DNA from: Rhizobium halophilum
GTDB lineage: Bacteria; Pseudomonadota; Alphaproteobacteria; Rhizobiales; Rhizobiaceae
Assembly (NCBI RefSeq): GCF_021648825.1
Contig: NZ_JAKJHS010000002.1
Span: forward strand, 248,001 to 312,000
Direction: 5' to 3'
Length of the DNA stretch: 64,000 bases
The notes under the pieces: model-generated
What the model saw: only the letters and a program-made list of their open reading frames with translations
What the model was told of the DNA's origin: nothing
Databases searched by the model: none
Shown here: positions 48,438 through 59,724 of the stretch, in pieces
How positions within the stretch are numbered: the stretch's first letter is position 1
Layout: each line of letters opens with the position of its first letter
Made by a program: the position numbers and the translations under genes

Positions 48438-50975
48438 ATGTCTTTCATCGATCGTCTTCTCCAGAGCCGCCGGATTGTCACCAAGGTCCTGCTTTTCGTC
48501 GTCCCTCTCGTGCTGCTGATCGCCGGCGTTGGACTGGCAGGCTATTACACGGCGAACATGTTGAACGGCCACATGACGGTCACGCGCGCAACGATCGAAA
48601 ACATCGCCGATTTCGACAATCTGCAATCCGTGCTGCAGGATTTCGCCGAGCGGCCTGACGACGCGACCCTCGCTGCGCTGCAGGAGGGAATCGTCCGGCA
48701 GGAGAAGGGTGTGGACGTGCTGGAGGGTCTGCTCGCAACCGGCGAGGACCGCGAGCGGATCGAGCCGGTGACGAAGCTTGCTGCTGCCATGCGCGAGCGG
48801 ACCGAGGCGCTGTGGGCGGTCAAGCAGCAGCGAGACGAAAATCGGGCAGAGATCGCGACACAACTCACCGCCGTGAGGGACCTTTCTGCGGCCATCGACC
48901 AGCGTCTCGGCAACCTGCGCAAGAAGTTCGAGGGGCAGGAGCGATTCGCCAAGAGTGCGCTGTTTGAATCCTTTGCGTACAAGACTATCGCCGAGCGGAT
49001 CGAGACCCTGCGCAATGCCGTGCGGAACGCCAATTCGGACGAGGGTACGGCCAAAGCCGCAGAGGCGCAGGCCAAGGCATTGCTGGAAGGCTTTGAATCC
49101 GTCGAGGCCGTTGTCAGTGACAAGATCATAGAGGCAATGGCGCCGATCCGCGACGCGACAGACGCACTGCTAGTAGTTGCTGCAAGCGATGCCGCCGCTG
49201 CCGAGAAGGCACAGACCCTGCGTGTGGCCGCAAGCGGTTTCATGCGGTTCCAGCGCGAGCTGCAGGAGAACGTCCTGAGAAAGTCCGGCGACGCAGCCGA
49301 ACGATTTGCAACCCTGGAAGGCGATGTCACCATGCTGAAGAACCTGCTGGTGCAGGTGGAAACGTCGCTGACGCTTAGCGACGCACTCCAGCTTCACATG
49401 GAGCGGCTGCGTGGACAACTGACGGATGAGGCGCGCCAGGTGGTGCTCGACGATATTGCGGCATTGCGCGCATCGAGCGTGAAGGTTTCTGATCTCGGCA
49501 ACAGCAACAGCGCCATGAGCGCCTTCGCGGGCGAGCTCGAGGTGCCGCTTGGTGCGCTCGAAGAGGCTTCCGCGGAAATGCTGGCGATCGAGACGGCGTG
49601 GAACGAGGCGCGTGAGGCAGCCTCGCAAACGCTTTCCGCCGGCATGGCCGGGCTGCAGGCCTTCATCGCGCAGGCCCAGGAAGTCGGCAAGGAAGACAGT
49701 GAGCGCTCCGCCAACCTTTCGGTTATCGCCATGGTCGTCGGAACGTTGCTGGCGATCGCTGGCGGGCTGATGCTGGTCGAGACGCTGCGCGGCCCGCTGC
49801 GTCGCGTGACCGACGTCATGAAGCGGCTGGCGGAAGGCGACCTTGACGTCAGCATCGAAGGGCGCGAGCGCGGCGACGAGATCGGCGACATGGTGCGTTC
49901 GGTGACGGTATTCCGCGATGCAGCGCTGGAGAACATCCGGCTCGAGCAGGAGGCCGCCACGGCCCGCGACCAATCCAACGCCGAGGCCGCACGTCGGGCA
50001 GAGGAGCGTGCGCGGATCGCCGCAGAGCAGCATGCGGCCCTGACGGCGCTCGCCGATGCGCTGACACAGCTTGCCGAAGGCGACCTGCAGCGGACTATGA
50101 GCGAAAACCTCGCGAGCGACTTCGTGCCGATGGCAAAGACCTACAACACCGCTGTGGAGGCGCTACGGGCGACGCTCGCCGATGTGCGGGCGACCACGGA
50201 AGAGATCAACGGCGGTACCGGCAAACTCGCGGCATCGGCCGACGACCTGGCGCGGCGGACCGAACAGCAGGCGGCGGCACTGGAGCAGAGTTCGCGAGCG
50301 CTGCGCCATCTGAGCGACCTCGTTCGCTCCACGGCCACGAGCGCACAGCAGACGGCGGCCTCTGTGAACGAAACCGAAGAGTTTGCGGTACGCTCGGGCG
50401 AGGTGGTATCGCGTGCCGTGGGCGCCATGGGCGAGATCAGCCGCTCGTCGGAAAAGATCGCCACCATCATCGGCGTGATCGACGAGATCGCCTTCCAGAC
50501 GAACCTTCTGGCGCTCAATGCGGGCGTGGAGGCGGCACGCGCTGGGGAAGCCGGTCGCGGCTTTGCTGTGGTTGCGCAGGAAGTTCGGGAGTTGGCGCAG
50601 CGTTGCGCCGGTGCGGCGCGCGAGATCAAGGAGTTGATCTCCGCAAGCTCGACGCAGGTCAGCAACGGCGTTCATCTGGTTGAGCAGACCGGCGAGGCGC
50701 TCAACCAGATCATCACGCATGTGACCGATGTGCGCAAACTGGTGGCGGCGATCTCGTCTGCCACGAGCGAGCAGTCGACCGGCATCCACGAGGTGACGCA
50801 TGCGGTTCACGAGGTGGAGCTGATCACGCAACAAAACGCTGCGATGGTCGAGGAGAACAACGCCGAGATCCATGGGCTACGCCGCCGGGTGGAGACCCTT
50901 ACCGACAAGATCGAGCGGTTCAAGACCGGTGAGCAGTTCTCCGGCTATTCGACTCACGCAGGGCGAGCGGCCTAA
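48438..50975 (+). CDS. Methyl-accepting chemotaxis protein with large helical sensor
   Basis: An 845-residue chemoreceptor. Helix 1 lies at about 15-40, then a very large periplasmic region (about 41-425), mostly helical and rich in Ala/Glu/Arg, possibly a tandem helical-bimodular type sensor. Helix 2 is about 427-448, HAMP domains follow (about 450-500 and 550-600), then the signalling domain with [20 protein letters not shown] near 680-700. The ATG at 48438 has GGAG five bases upstream; an ATG at 48366 is open upstream but lies without a ribosome site. Ligand unknown. No CheR pentapeptide. Confidence 0.92.
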   Translation: MSFIDRLLQSRRIVTKVLLFVVPLVLLIAGVGLAGYYTANMLNGHMTVTRATIENIADFDNLQSVLQDFAERPDDATLAALQEGIVRQEKGVDVLEGLLATGEDRERIEPVTKLAAAMRERTEALWAVKQQRDENRAEIATQLTAVRDLSAAIDQRLGNLRKKFEGQERFAKSALFESFAYKTIAERIETLRNAVRNANSDEGTAKAAEAQAKALLEGFESVEAVVSDKIIEAMAPIRDATDALLVVAASDAAAAEKAQTLRVAASGFMRFQRELQENVLRKSGDAAERFATLEGDVTMLKNLLVQVETSLTLSDALQLHMERLRGQLTDEARQVVLDDIAALRASSVKVSDLGNSNSAMSAFAGELEVPLGALEEASAEMLAIETAWNEAREAASQTLSAGMAGLQAFIAQAQEVGKEDSERSANLSVIAMVVGTLLAIAGGLMLVETLRGPLRRVTDVMKRLAEGDLDVSIEGRERGDEIGDMVRSVTVFRDAALENIRLEQEAATARDQSNAEAARRAEERARIAAEQHAALTALADALTQLAEGDLQRTMSENLASDFVPMAKTYNTAVEALRATLADVRATTEEINGGTGKLAASADDLARRTEQQAAALEQSSRALRHLSDLVRSTATSAQQTAASVNETEEFAVRSGEVVSRAVGAMGEISRSSEKIATIIGVIDEIAFQTNLLALNAGVEAARAGEAGRGFAVVAQEVRELAQRCAGAAREIKELISASSTQVSNGVHLVEQTGEALNQIITHVTDVRKLVAAISSATSEQSTGIHEVTHAVHEVELITQQNAAMVEENNAEIHGLRRRVETLTDKIERFKTGEQFSGYSTHAGRAA

Positions 50976-50994
50976 GGCTCGCTCGTTGTTCCGC

Positions 50995-51456
50995 TCAGGC
51001 CGCCGCGGGCTCAGGCGCGCGGTGGTCGGGTGCCGCAGGACCAGCCGCTGCGGGATCGATCTTGAAGACGTCATCGCCGACAAAGACGATGACATAGCCG
51101 CCTGACATTTCCGCGTTGGCCGCCATGTTCGCAAGGGCGTCTGCGTAAGGAGCTTGCCGCCAAACATCCGGGAAATCCGGATCCGCCAGCACGGTGGTCT
51201 GTGGTCCTTGCTCGTAGATCATCATGTGAGCGATCGTCGGGTCCCATTCTGGGCCCAGCTCGTTCGACTTCATCCAGCTGCAGAGGAAGTCGCGACAAAG
51301 CTCCGGTCTGTCGGCATAAATTGTGCAACCCTCGGACGCAACGCAGTGCCCGCACCAGGCGTTGGCCGGCTTCTCCAGGGCGTCGATATCGGGAAGCCGG
51401 CAGCACAGGGTGCAGGTTCCGCAGTTGCGGTCTTTCGGGCCGGGAGTCGTCTGCAC
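50995..51456 (-). CDS. YkgJ-type cysteine cluster protein
   Basis: A 153-residue cytoplasmic protein whose N-terminal half has a dense cysteine set: CGTCTLCCRLPDID (12-25), WCGHCVASEGCTIYADRPEL (35-54) and CRDFLC. This is the YkgJ/CxxCxxCC family, thought to bind zinc or iron-sulfur; no reaction is known. It begins nine bases after the moaA stop with GTG, so it is cotranscribed, though a link to molybdopterin is only inferred. The C-terminus is Ala/Pro-rich. Confidence 0.87.
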   Translation of the reverse strand: MQTTPGPKDRNCGTCTLCCRLPDIDALEKPANAWCGHCVASEGCTIYADRPELCRDFLCSWMKSNELGPEWDPTIAHMMIYEQGPQTTVLADPDFPDVWRQAPYADALANMAANAEMSGGYVIVFVGDDVFKIDPAAAGPAAPDHRAPEPAAA

Positions 51457-51464
51457 GTTCTGGA

Positions 51465-52547
<1,083 letters not shown>

Positions 52548-52636
52548 CTTAGGGCTCGTCAAGGGCGGCGACTGGTTGCGACGCTCATACCAAGCTACTA
52601 ATCCTCTCTGTCAGGCGAAGATAGGGCGAAAACGGT

Positions 52637-53011
52637 ATGAGCGAAGTATGGCCAACGGAATTGCGGGTCTCCAAGGACCGGCGGGTCCTGAACGTGACCT
52701 TCAACGACGGACGTGTCTTCCCACTGCCCGCAGAGATGCTCCGCGTCCTTTCGCCCTCTGCGGAGGTGCAGGGGCACGGGCCGGGGCAGAAGGTGACCGT
52801 CCCAGGCAAGCGCAACGTCGCGATCGGCAGTCTGACGCCTGCAGGAAACTATGCTGTGCGGATCGGCTTCGATGACGGACACAATAGCGGCATCTATACC
52901 TGGATCCATCTGCGAGAGTTGGGAGAAGACGGTGAGCGGCTATTTGCGGACTACGAGAAGGAACTCGAGCAAAGGGGCCTGAGCCGGGAGCCGACACAGC
53001 GGACCCGTTGA
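52637..53011 (+). CDS. DUF971 domain protein (gamma-butyrobetaine hydroxylase N-domain-like)
   Basis: A 124-residue protein: MSEVWPTELRVSKDRRVLNV, then FNDGRVFPLPAEMLRVLSPS, GNYAVRIGFDDGHNSGIYTW and IHLRELGE. This is the DUF971 fold, also the zinc-binding N-domain of gamma-butyrobetaine hydroxylases, here standing alone. It is found near iron-sulfur and molybdopterin genes in many bacteria; divergence from moaA (89-base gap) fits that. Function unknown. Confidence 0.88.
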   Translation: MSEVWPTELRVSKDRRVLNVTFNDGRVFPLPAEMLRVLSPSAEVQGHGPGQKVTVPGKRNVAIGSLTPAGNYAVRIGFDDGHNSGIYTWIHLRELGEDGERLFADYEKELEQRGLSREPTQRTR

Positions 53012-53165
53012 GCATACCAGAGCGCCTCAAGGGTTTCAGGCTGTCATCCTGGTGTAGCACATACGCGGGGCTCGGGAAGACGCGGGCAGTTGCGTGCGCG
53101 TTCAGTACCCGAAGATCCCTTCGGGAGTGGGCCGGAATGTGCAACGCCAACGGATGTGGTGAGGA

Positions 53166-54236
53166 TCAGCCCTGATAGATCAGCCAGTTCTTGCCAGCAT
53201 AATCACCGCGGATAGATTCGTCGAAGAAGACGGTGCGGTTTCTGCCGCTGCGTTTAGCGTGATAGAGCGCAACGTCTGCATTCGCATAAAGGGTCCCCGG
53301 CCCATCTGCCTGAGAGCCCATCGAATAGCCAAGCGATATTGTGACCGGTCCGTATTGTATCCCCGAGCGAGAATTCCGGAAGCTGCGCGTTTCCAGCGCA
53401 CAGCGGATACGTTCGCAGATCAGCATGACCTCATCGGCGGTATTGCCTTCGATGACAATTGCGAATTCCTCGCCGCCGGTGCGTGCGACAAACACGTCCT
53501 TGCGGACATTGGCGCGGATGATCGACGCTACGCTCGCAAGAATTTTGTCGCCAACCGGATGGCCGAAACTATCATTGATCTTCTTGAAATTGTCGATGTC
53601 GGCAAGCACGAGTGCTGCGACCGGAAGAGTAGGTGCAGCATCGTAAAGCCCCGCAAGCCGCTCATCGAACGCACGGCGGTTGGCTAGCCGCGTCAGGGAG
53701 TCGGTATTGGCGATACGCTTGTATTCATCCAACTCCCGCCGGACCTGATCCATCTCCTGCGAGTGTTCCGCCATGCTGTCGACGGTGCGTTCTCCTTCTG
53801 TCAGCTTGTCGCCAGTAGCCTCGGTTAGCAGATGGATAGCGTTGCGGATGATGTCGGTGGAGAAGTTGGCTTTGGAGTTGATCCGGCTGGCAGTCTCGCC
53901 GAGCAACTTCGTATAGCTTTCCATGGACTGCTGCTCCTGGCGCAGCAGCTTCAGCAGGCTCTCGAGTTCAACGAGGAGCTTGTCGTGGACGCGCTCGATG
54001 ACTTCAACCTGCGCGGTGCCGAGGAATTCCGCCGCGAGCGAATCCAGCTCCTCCTGTGTCGCCTGGCTGCCGAGAGCTGCCAGCTTCTGCGTCAGCGGGC
54101 CATTGGATCCGATGTAGGCTTCGTAAAACAGCTGATAGTTTCGCGGAAGGGGAGCTATCCCCATCGTGCGCAAAGCGAAAACAATCTGACCGACCACGTC
54201 AGTCGACTGCGCCTTTGGCGCATTGGTCGCCGTCAT
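53166..54236 (-). CDS. Diguanylate cyclase (GGDEF domain)
   Basis: A 356-residue cytoplasmic protein that should make cyclic di-GMP. N-terminal helical region (1-165) with a likely coiled coil near 80-115, then a GGDEF domain: ANTDSLTRLANRRAFDERL near 176, ADIDNFKKINDSFGHPVGD near 212-230 and the active site RTGGEEFAIV with GGEEF at 254-258. The usual inhibitory RxxD site is not in its normal place, so product inhibition may be absent. There is no EAL domain. The ATG at 54236 has GGGGGG upstream. Confidence 0.92.
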   Translation of the reverse strand: MTATNAPKAQSTDVVGQIVFALRTMGIAPLPRNYQLFYEAYIGSNGPLTQKLAALGSQATQEELDSLAAEFLGTAQVEVIERVHDKLLVELESLLKLLRQEQQSMESYTKLLGETASRINSKANFSTDIIRNAIHLLTEATGDKLTEGERTVDSMAEHSQEMDQVRRELDEYKRIANTDSLTRLANRRAFDERLAGLYDAAPTLPVAALVLADIDNFKKINDSFGHPVGDKILASVASIIRANVRKDVFVARTGGEEFAIVIEGNTADEVMLICERIRCALETRSFRNSRSGIQYGPVTISLGYSMGSQADGPGTLYANADVALYHAKRSGRNRTVFFDESIRGDYAGKNWLIYQG

Positions 54237-54319
54237 CAAGCCCCCCTGGCCCCATTGTGTGCTTTAGAACATAATGTATGAGAAAGATTGGAAAAGATTT
54301 AAAGAGAATATTTGCCACG

Positions 54320-54426
54320 CAGACGCTGGCTCCCGGGACCAACCGGGAGCGGATCGAGCTCCGTGGATCGATCCGTCCCGCAAGTCTACGCTACGGCGTC
54401 ACATCCCGTGGAGCCAGCGGCGTCTG
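54320..54426 (-). ncRNA. Candidate structured RNA between fumC and the GGDEF gene
   Basis: A long imperfect stem pairs 54320-54333 with 54410-54426 (CAGACG and GGCTCC blocks, two extra bases on one side). Inside lie an 8-bp hairpin (54329-54350, GCTCCCGG/CCGGGAGC) that shares bases with the outer stem, and a 7-bp hairpin GGATCGA/TCGATCC (54351-54374). The overlap suggests alternative folds. On the minus strand the structure is followed by an A/T-rich tail. It could be a small RNA, the fumC 3' end or the GGDEF leader. Confidence 0.4.
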
Positions 54427-54464
54427 ACTGCTGGTTCCATGTTGCTACGCGCCCCGCATGACCC

Positions 54465-55856
54465 TCAGCGGGGACCGATCATGTTCTCAGGACGTACATA
54501 CTGATCGAACTCCTCGTGCGTGAGATAGCCGCCGCCGACCGCTTCCTCTCGCAAGGTTGTGCCGTTCTTGTGGGCGGTCTTGGCGATCTTGGCGCAGGTA
54601 TCGTAGCCCAGCTTCGAATTGAGCGCGGTCACCAGCATGAGGGAATTCTCAACGCCACGCTTGATGTTGTCTTCCCGGGCCTCGATGCCCACGACGCAAT
54701 TGTCGGTGAAGGAAACCGCGGCATCCGCCAGCAGTTGAACGGACTGGAGGAAGTTGTAGGCCATCATCGGGTTGTAGACGTTAAGCTCGAAGTGGCCCTG
54801 GCTGCCGGCGAAGGTGATGGCGGCATGGTTGCCGAAGATGTGGGCGCAGACCTGGGTGAGGGCTTCCGACTGCGTGGGGTTGACCTTGCCCGGCATGATG
54901 GAGGAGCCCGGCTCGTTCTCGGGAAGCGCCAGCTCGCCGAGACCAGCGCGGGGACCTGAACCAAGAAAGCGGATGTCATTGGCGATCTTGAAGAGAGCAG
55001 CCGCGGCCGCATTGATCGCGCCGTGCGCGAACACCATTGCGTCGTGTGCTGCCAGAGCTTCAAACTTGTTCGCGGCCGTGACGAAGGGGAGGTCGGTGAT
55101 CTTGGCGATCTCTTCTGCGACTTTTTCCGCAAATCCCACAGGCGCGTTCAATCCTGTCCCGACGGCGGTGCCGCCCTGTGCAAGCTCGTACAGGCCGGGC
55201 AGGGTGACTTCAAGACGCTTGATGGCGGAGGCAACCTGAGCGGCGTAGCCGCCGAACTCCTGACCGAGCGTCAACGGCGTTGCATCCTGCGTATGAGTAC
55301 GGCCGATCTTGATGATGTGGGCGAAAGCCTTCGCCTTCGCATCGAGCGCGGCATGCAGGTGCCTGAGGCTTGGAAGAAGGTGACGGACAATCTGTTCTGC
55401 GCAGGCGATATGCATAGCCGTCGGGTAGGTGTCGTTCGACGACTGGCTCATGTTAACGTGGTCGTTTGGGTGTACCGGCTTTTTCGAGCCCATCGTGCCG
55501 CCGAGCATTTCGATTGCGCGGTTGGAGATGACCTCATTGGCATTCATGTTGGACTGGGTGCCGGATCCTGTCTGCCAGACGACCAGCGGGAAGTGGTCGT
55601 TCAGCTTGCCGTCGATGACCTCCTGCGCGGCCTCGATGATGGCCTTTCCGAGGTTCTTGTCGAGATCGGCAAGTTCCATATTTGCACGGGCGGCTGCCTG
55701 CTTGACGATGCCAAGCGCGCGAATGACCGACGCCGGCTGCTTTTCCCAACCAATCTTGAAGTTCCCGAGCGAGCGCTGTGCCTGTGCCCCCCAATAGCGG
55801 TCGGCCGCCACTTCGATGGGTCCAAAGGTATCGGTTTCGGTGCGGGTCGGTGCCAT
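54465..55856 (-). CDS. fumC: Fumarate hydratase class II
   Basis: Fumarase of the citric acid cycle, interconverting fumarate and malate; oxygen-stable and iron-free. 463 residues, exactly the usual length. The signature [11 protein letters not shown] is at about 317-327; other active-site blocks are [14 protein letters not shown] near 97, [14 protein letters not shown] near 129 and [12 protein letters not shown] near 186. The ATG at 55856 gives [12 protein letters not shown], a normal start; the long upstream open frame is not coding. Confidence 0.96.
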   Translation of the reverse strand: MAPTRTETDTFGPIEVAADRYWGAQAQRSLGNFKIGWEKQPASVIRALGIVKQAAARANMELADLDKNLGKAIIEAAQEVIDGKLNDHFPLVVWQTGSGTQSNMNANEVISNRAIEMLGGTMGSKKPVHPNDHVNMSQSSNDTYPTAMHIACAEQIVRHLLPSLRHLHAALDAKAKAFAHIIKIGRTHTQDATPLTLGQEFGGYAAQVASAIKRLEVTLPGLYELAQGGTAVGTGLNAPVGFAEKVAEEIAKITDLPFVTAANKFEALAAHDAMVFAHGAINAAAAALFKIANDIRFLGSGPRAGLGELALPENEPGSSIMPGKVNPTQSEALTQVCAHIFGNHAAITFAGSQGHFELNVYNPMMAYNFLQSVQLLADAAVSFTDNCVVGIEAREDNIKRGVENSLMLVTALNSKLGYDTCAKIAKTAHKNGTTLREEAVGGGYLTHEEFDQYVRPENMIGPR

Positions 55857-56244
55857 CGTCTCTGCCTTTGCGTTAGCTGCGCAACTCATTGTGGCGGAGT
55901 TAGTCGACAAAGGCCGACGACGCAAGCTCGTGACCGGATGTCTAGACCAATGTCGCACGTCACCCAGGGATGCTCCTGCCAAAGACGGGATGCGGCGGCC
56001 CGTGCCATTTATGACACGGGAGCGGGCTAATATGGCTGAGCGATGATGCAGCATGCGTTCCTGACAGGGCGGGTGAAGTAAAAATTAACCAATAGTTTCT
56101 TAACCTTGTTGCCGCTGATTTGCCGGTGCTCCTGAGGACAGGAGCAGCCGGGGATCGGCGAACCGCTTCCTTTCCTTGCTCTACGCCTTCGGTTACAGCG
56201 TGGAGCTAAACCTCCAATCGCCGAACCAGCCGACGGGGATAAAT
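55857..56244. other. Divergent region between fumC and the L,D-transpeptidase gene
   Basis: These 388 bases hold no gene I can support. Visible features are an AT-rich block near 56080-56110 that could carry the transpeptidase promoter and a 7-bp hairpin GCTCCTG/CAGGAGC with a four-base loop at 56128-56145 in its leader. Confidence 0.55.
56128..56145 (+). repeat. Leader hairpin before the L,D-transpeptidase gene
   Basis: GCTCCTG and CAGGAGC pair perfectly around AGGA. It lies about 100 bases upstream of the proposed TTG start. Role unknown. Confidence 0.4.
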
Positions 56245-58122
56245 TTGCTGACCACATCTAAACGAGCTTCGATCGCACTTGCGTTCGTTTCAGCAGCTTC
56301 CACACTTGGCGCCGGGATTGCTCCGGCGCAGGCAATCACCTTGATGGATATCATTAGAGGTGGCCCCGGAAAACGCCCTCCCGTTGCAGACAATGGGCTG
56401 CCTGGCGTCGTTTCCAGGGAGCGGCGGGTGGAGCAGGACGTGGATCCTCAGCCGCTACCGAAGGTGTCGGGACCGAAGTACCATACCTATCGTGTTGATC
56501 CGACGCGCGGGGTGAAAACCGCCGGCTTCGTCGCAGCCACCGCAACCGGAATAGAGCGGTACCTCGTCGCCGCCAAGGTCTCCGGACCATCCGATATCGC
56601 TGCCGCGCTGGAAAACTTCTATGGCAAGAACGCTAAGCCGCTTTGGGTCTCCGATGGAGAGATCAACGATAGAGCGAGGGGCGTGTTGGAGCTGTTCCAA
56701 CGTGCTGACGACTATGGCCTCGATCCCGCCGACTACCGCGTCGAGGAGCCGGAGCTTGTAACGGCAAGCGTCCAGAACGTTTCTCTGGGGGCCGAGACGG
56801 AAGCCGATGTGGCGCTCGACAGCCATGCCGGAGCATTGATGCAGTTTGAGCTGGCACTGTCTGCCAAGGCGCTGATGTTTGCCCAGGACATGGTTCGCGG
56901 GCGCCTCGATCCGAACCGGATTTCTGGCTACCACGACTTCAAGCGCAAGGAGGTCAAGCTCTCCTTCGTACTGCCATTCATCAAGTTGGACGAGAGCGCT
57001 GCCGGCTATCTCGAAGGACTGGCGCCGCGGAGCAAGCAGTTCCTTGCGCTGAAGTCCGAACTCCAGACATTGCGGACGGAAGAGACGCAGCAGGGCGATC
57101 CTATCGCACTCTCAAGCAACCTTTTGCTGAAGCCCGGCAAGAGCAGTCCCGAGCTGGCCAGCGTCGTCGCGGCCATTCGCAGGAACGGCTCGGACGCGTT
57201 AAAGGAAAGCCATTCCGCCACCTTTGCCAGCTATCAGAAAGGAAGCGACTATACGCCGGAGATTGTCGATCTCGTGAAAGCCTTCCAGGAAGAGGTCGGG
57301 TTGAAATCGGACGGTGTGGTCGGTCCGGCGACGGTTCGGGCCATGGTTGGGGATACGCAGGAAGCCAAAATCAACAAGCTTGTTGTGGCAATGGAGCAGG
57401 CGCGGTGGCTGCCGGCGGAACTGGGCGATCGCCATGTGTTTATCAACCAGCCAGCCTACACCGCCTACTATCACGAGAATGGTGTCGAGCAATTCTCCAT
57501 GCGCACCGTCGTGGGATCAAAGGCGAACCAGACCTATTTCTTCCAGGATGAGCTTGAGACTGTGGAGTTCAACCCTTACTGGGGCGTGCCGCAGTCGATT
57601 ATCATCAACGAGATGCTGCCGAAGCTGAGGGCGGATCCGAGCTACCTGGATCGTATGGGCTACGAAGTGGCCGTAAATGGCCGAGCGGTTCCCTCCTCGA
57701 GCGTCAACTGGTACGGTTCCACGCAGTCCATCTCGGTGCGACAGCCGCCGTCCAGCGATAATGCGCTGGGTGAGCTGAAGATCCTGTTCCCCAACGAGCA
57801 CGCGATCTACATGCACGACACGCCGTCCAAGAGCTTTTTCAAGCGCGACATGCGCGCTCTGAGCCATGGCTGCGTTCGTCTTGCTGAGCCGCGCAAGATG
57901 GCGGCGGCGGTGCTTGGCGTCACCGAGGAGGACATTGCGAAGAGGATCTCGCAGGGTAAGAACCTCGGCGAGAAAATAACCGCGAAGATTCCTGTCTATG
58001 TCGCCTATTTCACCGCTTGGCCGAACAAGGATGGCGTCGTGGAATATTTTGACGATGTCTACGACAGGGATGCTGCAACCTTGAAGGCGCTGAAGGCGAC
58101 CAGCGCAGCCAGAGCCACTTAG
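56245..58122 (+). CDS. L,D-transpeptidase, YcbB type
   Basis: A 625-residue periplasmic enzyme that forms 3-3 peptidoglycan crosslinks or attaches proteins. Signal peptide 1-30 (cut near APAQA); a YcbB-type scaffold (about 100-300); a peptidoglycan-binding helical domain near 330-375 (DLVKAFQEEVGLKSDGVVGP); and a YkuD catalytic domain with IYMHDTPSKSFFKRD and C543 in ALSHGCVRLAEP. The start is taken as TTG at 56245, preceded by GGGGA, which gives a clean signal peptide; the upstream TTG at 56176 is less likely. Such enzymes dominate wall crosslinking at rhizobial poles. Confidence 0.88.
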   Translation: MLTTSKRASIALAFVSAASTLGAGIAPAQAITLMDIIRGGPGKRPPVADNGLPGVVSRERRVEQDVDPQPLPKVSGPKYHTYRVDPTRGVKTAGFVAATATGIERYLVAAKVSGPSDIAAALENFYGKNAKPLWVSDGEINDRARGVLELFQRADDYGLDPADYRVEEPELVTASVQNVSLGAETEADVALDSHAGALMQFELALSAKALMFAQDMVRGRLDPNRISGYHDFKRKEVKLSFVLPFIKLDESAAGYLEGLAPRSKQFLALKSELQTLRTEETQQGDPIALSSNLLLKPGKSSPELASVVAAIRRNGSDALKESHSATFASYQKGSDYTPEIVDLVKAFQEEVGLKSDGVVGPATVRAMVGDTQEAKINKLVVAMEQARWLPAELGDRHVFINQPAYTAYYHENGVEQFSMRTVVGSKANQTYFFQDELETVEFNPYWGVPQSIIINEMLPKLRADPSYLDRMGYEVAVNGRAVPSSSVNWYGSTQSISVRQPPSSDNALGELKILFPNEHAIYMHDTPSKSFFKRDMRALSHGCVRLAEPRKMAAAVLGVTEEDIAKRISQGKNLGEKITAKIPVYVAYFTAWPNKDGVVEYFDDVYDRDAATLKALKATSAARAT

Positions 58123-58192
58123 CGGCTACAGGCCCTGGCCATGAGAATACAGCTCGCGGCTGCCTTTCTCGTGGCCAAGGAGCGGATGCCGC

Positions 58193-58870
58193 CTAGGATT
58201 TCCTCATCAGGTGCGCGACCAACTCGGGCCTCAGATCGGCGAAGTCGCCGATGATGTGGTCTGCCCCTAGGTCTTCAACCGGAACATCGGAATAACCGAA
58301 GGTGACGGCAATAGAAGGGATCCGAGCATTGCGCGCCGCAAGGATGTCGTTGATGCTGTCGCCGACCATCAGACTGCGTTGCGGATCGCCGCCCGCCCGT
58401 TCTATGGTTCCAAATATGTGGCCTGCATCCGGTTTGCGGACGGGGAAGGTGTCGCCGCCGGTGACGACACGGAACCGTTCGGTAAGCCCCAGCTTCGCGA
58501 TCAGCGGGATTGCCAGTTCCTCCAGCTTGTTGGTGCACACCGCGGCCGTAAATCCCGCATGCTCCAATCTGTCCAGTGCCTCAATCAGGCCAGGGTAGGG
58601 GCGGCTCGCGCCCGGCATTCCTGCCTTGTAGTGAGCGAGGAATCGATCCAGCAAGGGTTCGACCTCGTCCTCCCCAATCCTGCGTCCGCGGAGATCGAAA
58701 GCCCGGCGGATCATGACCCTTGCGCCCTGACCAACTAAATGGGTCAGGTCACCATAGGTCACCGGTTCGAGGTCGGCGGCGGCGATCGCATGATTGAGAC
58801 TGCTGACAAGATCGGGAGCGGTGTCGATCAACGTGCCGTCGAGGTCAAATATCACCAAGGGGGGCGTCAT
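58193..58870 (-). CDS. gph: Phosphoglycolate phosphatase (HAD family)
   Basis: A 225-residue haloacid dehalogenase-type phosphatase. Motif I is FDLDGTLIDTAPDL (8-21), with D9 as nucleophile and D11 as acid; motif II is the VCTNK segment near 110; motif III/IV is KPDAGHIFG and MVGDSINDILAARNA near 167-181. It removes phosphate from 2-phosphoglycolate arising in DNA repair and oxygenase reactions. GGAGA lies five bases before the ATG at 58870. Divergent from rpiA. Confidence 0.92.
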   Translation of the reverse strand: MTPPLVIFDLDGTLIDTAPDLVSSLNHAIAAADLEPVTYGDLTHLVGQGARVMIRRAFDLRGRRIGEDEVEPLLDRFLAHYKAGMPGASRPYPGLIEALDRLEHAGFTAAVCTNKLEELAIPLIAKLGLTERFRVVTGGDTFPVRKPDAGHIFGTIERAGGDPQRSLMVGDSINDILAARNARIPSIAVTFGYSDVPVEDLGADHIIGDFADLRPELVAHLMRKS

Positions 58871-59009
58871 AGGAGTCTCCGGGAGGTGGATGCCTCGGGC
58901 GGCAGTAGATGGGTGGAGCGGCAAATGCAAATCGGGCGCGGCGAAGGGACTTTCCCTCTCCGAGGCAGACGTGTAAACAGCATCGCAAATAGCGGGGAGT
59001 TTCAGGCGC

Positions 59010-59705
59010 ATGGACGCCCGGGAAATGAAGAAGAAGGCAGCGGAGGCAGCGCTGTCGCACGTCGAAGACGGGATGAGGCTCGGGATCGGAACGGGGTCCA
59101 CGGCGGAAGAATTCGTGCGGTTGCTCGCTGAAAGGGTTGCTGACGGCTTGCAGGTGCAAGGGGTGCCGACGTCAGAGCGCACGGCGCGGCTCTGCCTCGA
59201 GCTCGGTATCCCGCTCCGCTCACTTGGCGAATTGCCTGAGCTCGACCTGACGATCGACGGCGCGGACGAGGTGGATCCCCAATTGCGCCTGATCAAGGGT
59301 GGTGGAGGGGCGCTGCTTCGCGAGAAGATCGTTGCCGCTGCATCCGCAAGGATGATCGTCATTGCCGACGAGACAAAAGTTGTTGAGACGCTGGGTTCTT
59401 TCCCACTGCCCATCGAGGTCAACCCGTTCGGGTTGACGGCAACCCGCATCGCCGTCGAGCGCGTTGCTTCCCGACTGGGTCTTAGTGGTCAAATCACCCT
59501 CCGCCAGTCGGGGGAAGATGTCTTCACGACTGACGGCGGCCATCACATTCTGGACGCATCTTTTGGCCGTATTCCTGATGCAGAGGCGCTCGCGGGCAAA
59601 CTTTACCTCATACCGGGCGTGGTTGAGCACGGGCTGTTCATAAATCTCGCGTCGTTCGCGATCATCGCCGGTGACACTGGCGCTCGGACGATCAAGGCAC
59701 AATGA
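59010..59705 (+). CDS. rpiA: Ribose-5-phosphate isomerase A
   Basis: It interconverts ribose 5-phosphate and ribulose 5-phosphate in the pentose phosphate pathway. 231 residues. Motifs: [17 protein letters not shown] (25-41), [20 protein letters not shown] near 78-97 with active-site residues, [13 protein letters not shown] near 97-109 and [12 protein letters not shown]. The DUF2059 gene follows at 19 bases. It is divergent from gph with a 139-base gap. Confidence 0.95.
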   Translation: MDAREMKKKAAEAALSHVEDGMRLGIGTGSTAEEFVRLLAERVADGLQVQGVPTSERTARLCLELGIPLRSLGELPELDLTIDGADEVDPQLRLIKGGGGALLREKIVAAASARMIVIADETKVVETLGSFPLPIEVNPFGLTATRIAVERVASRLGLSGQITLRQSGEDVFTTDGGHHILDASFGRIPDAEALAGKLYLIPGVVEHGLFINLASFAIIAGDTGARTIKAQ

Positions 59706-59724
59706 AAGACAGGAGCAATTTTCC

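Noticed and set aside
55857-56054. N-terminal extension of fumC
   Set aside because: The open frame continues upstream, but fumarases start at the position equal to 55856 and the extra residues look non-coding.
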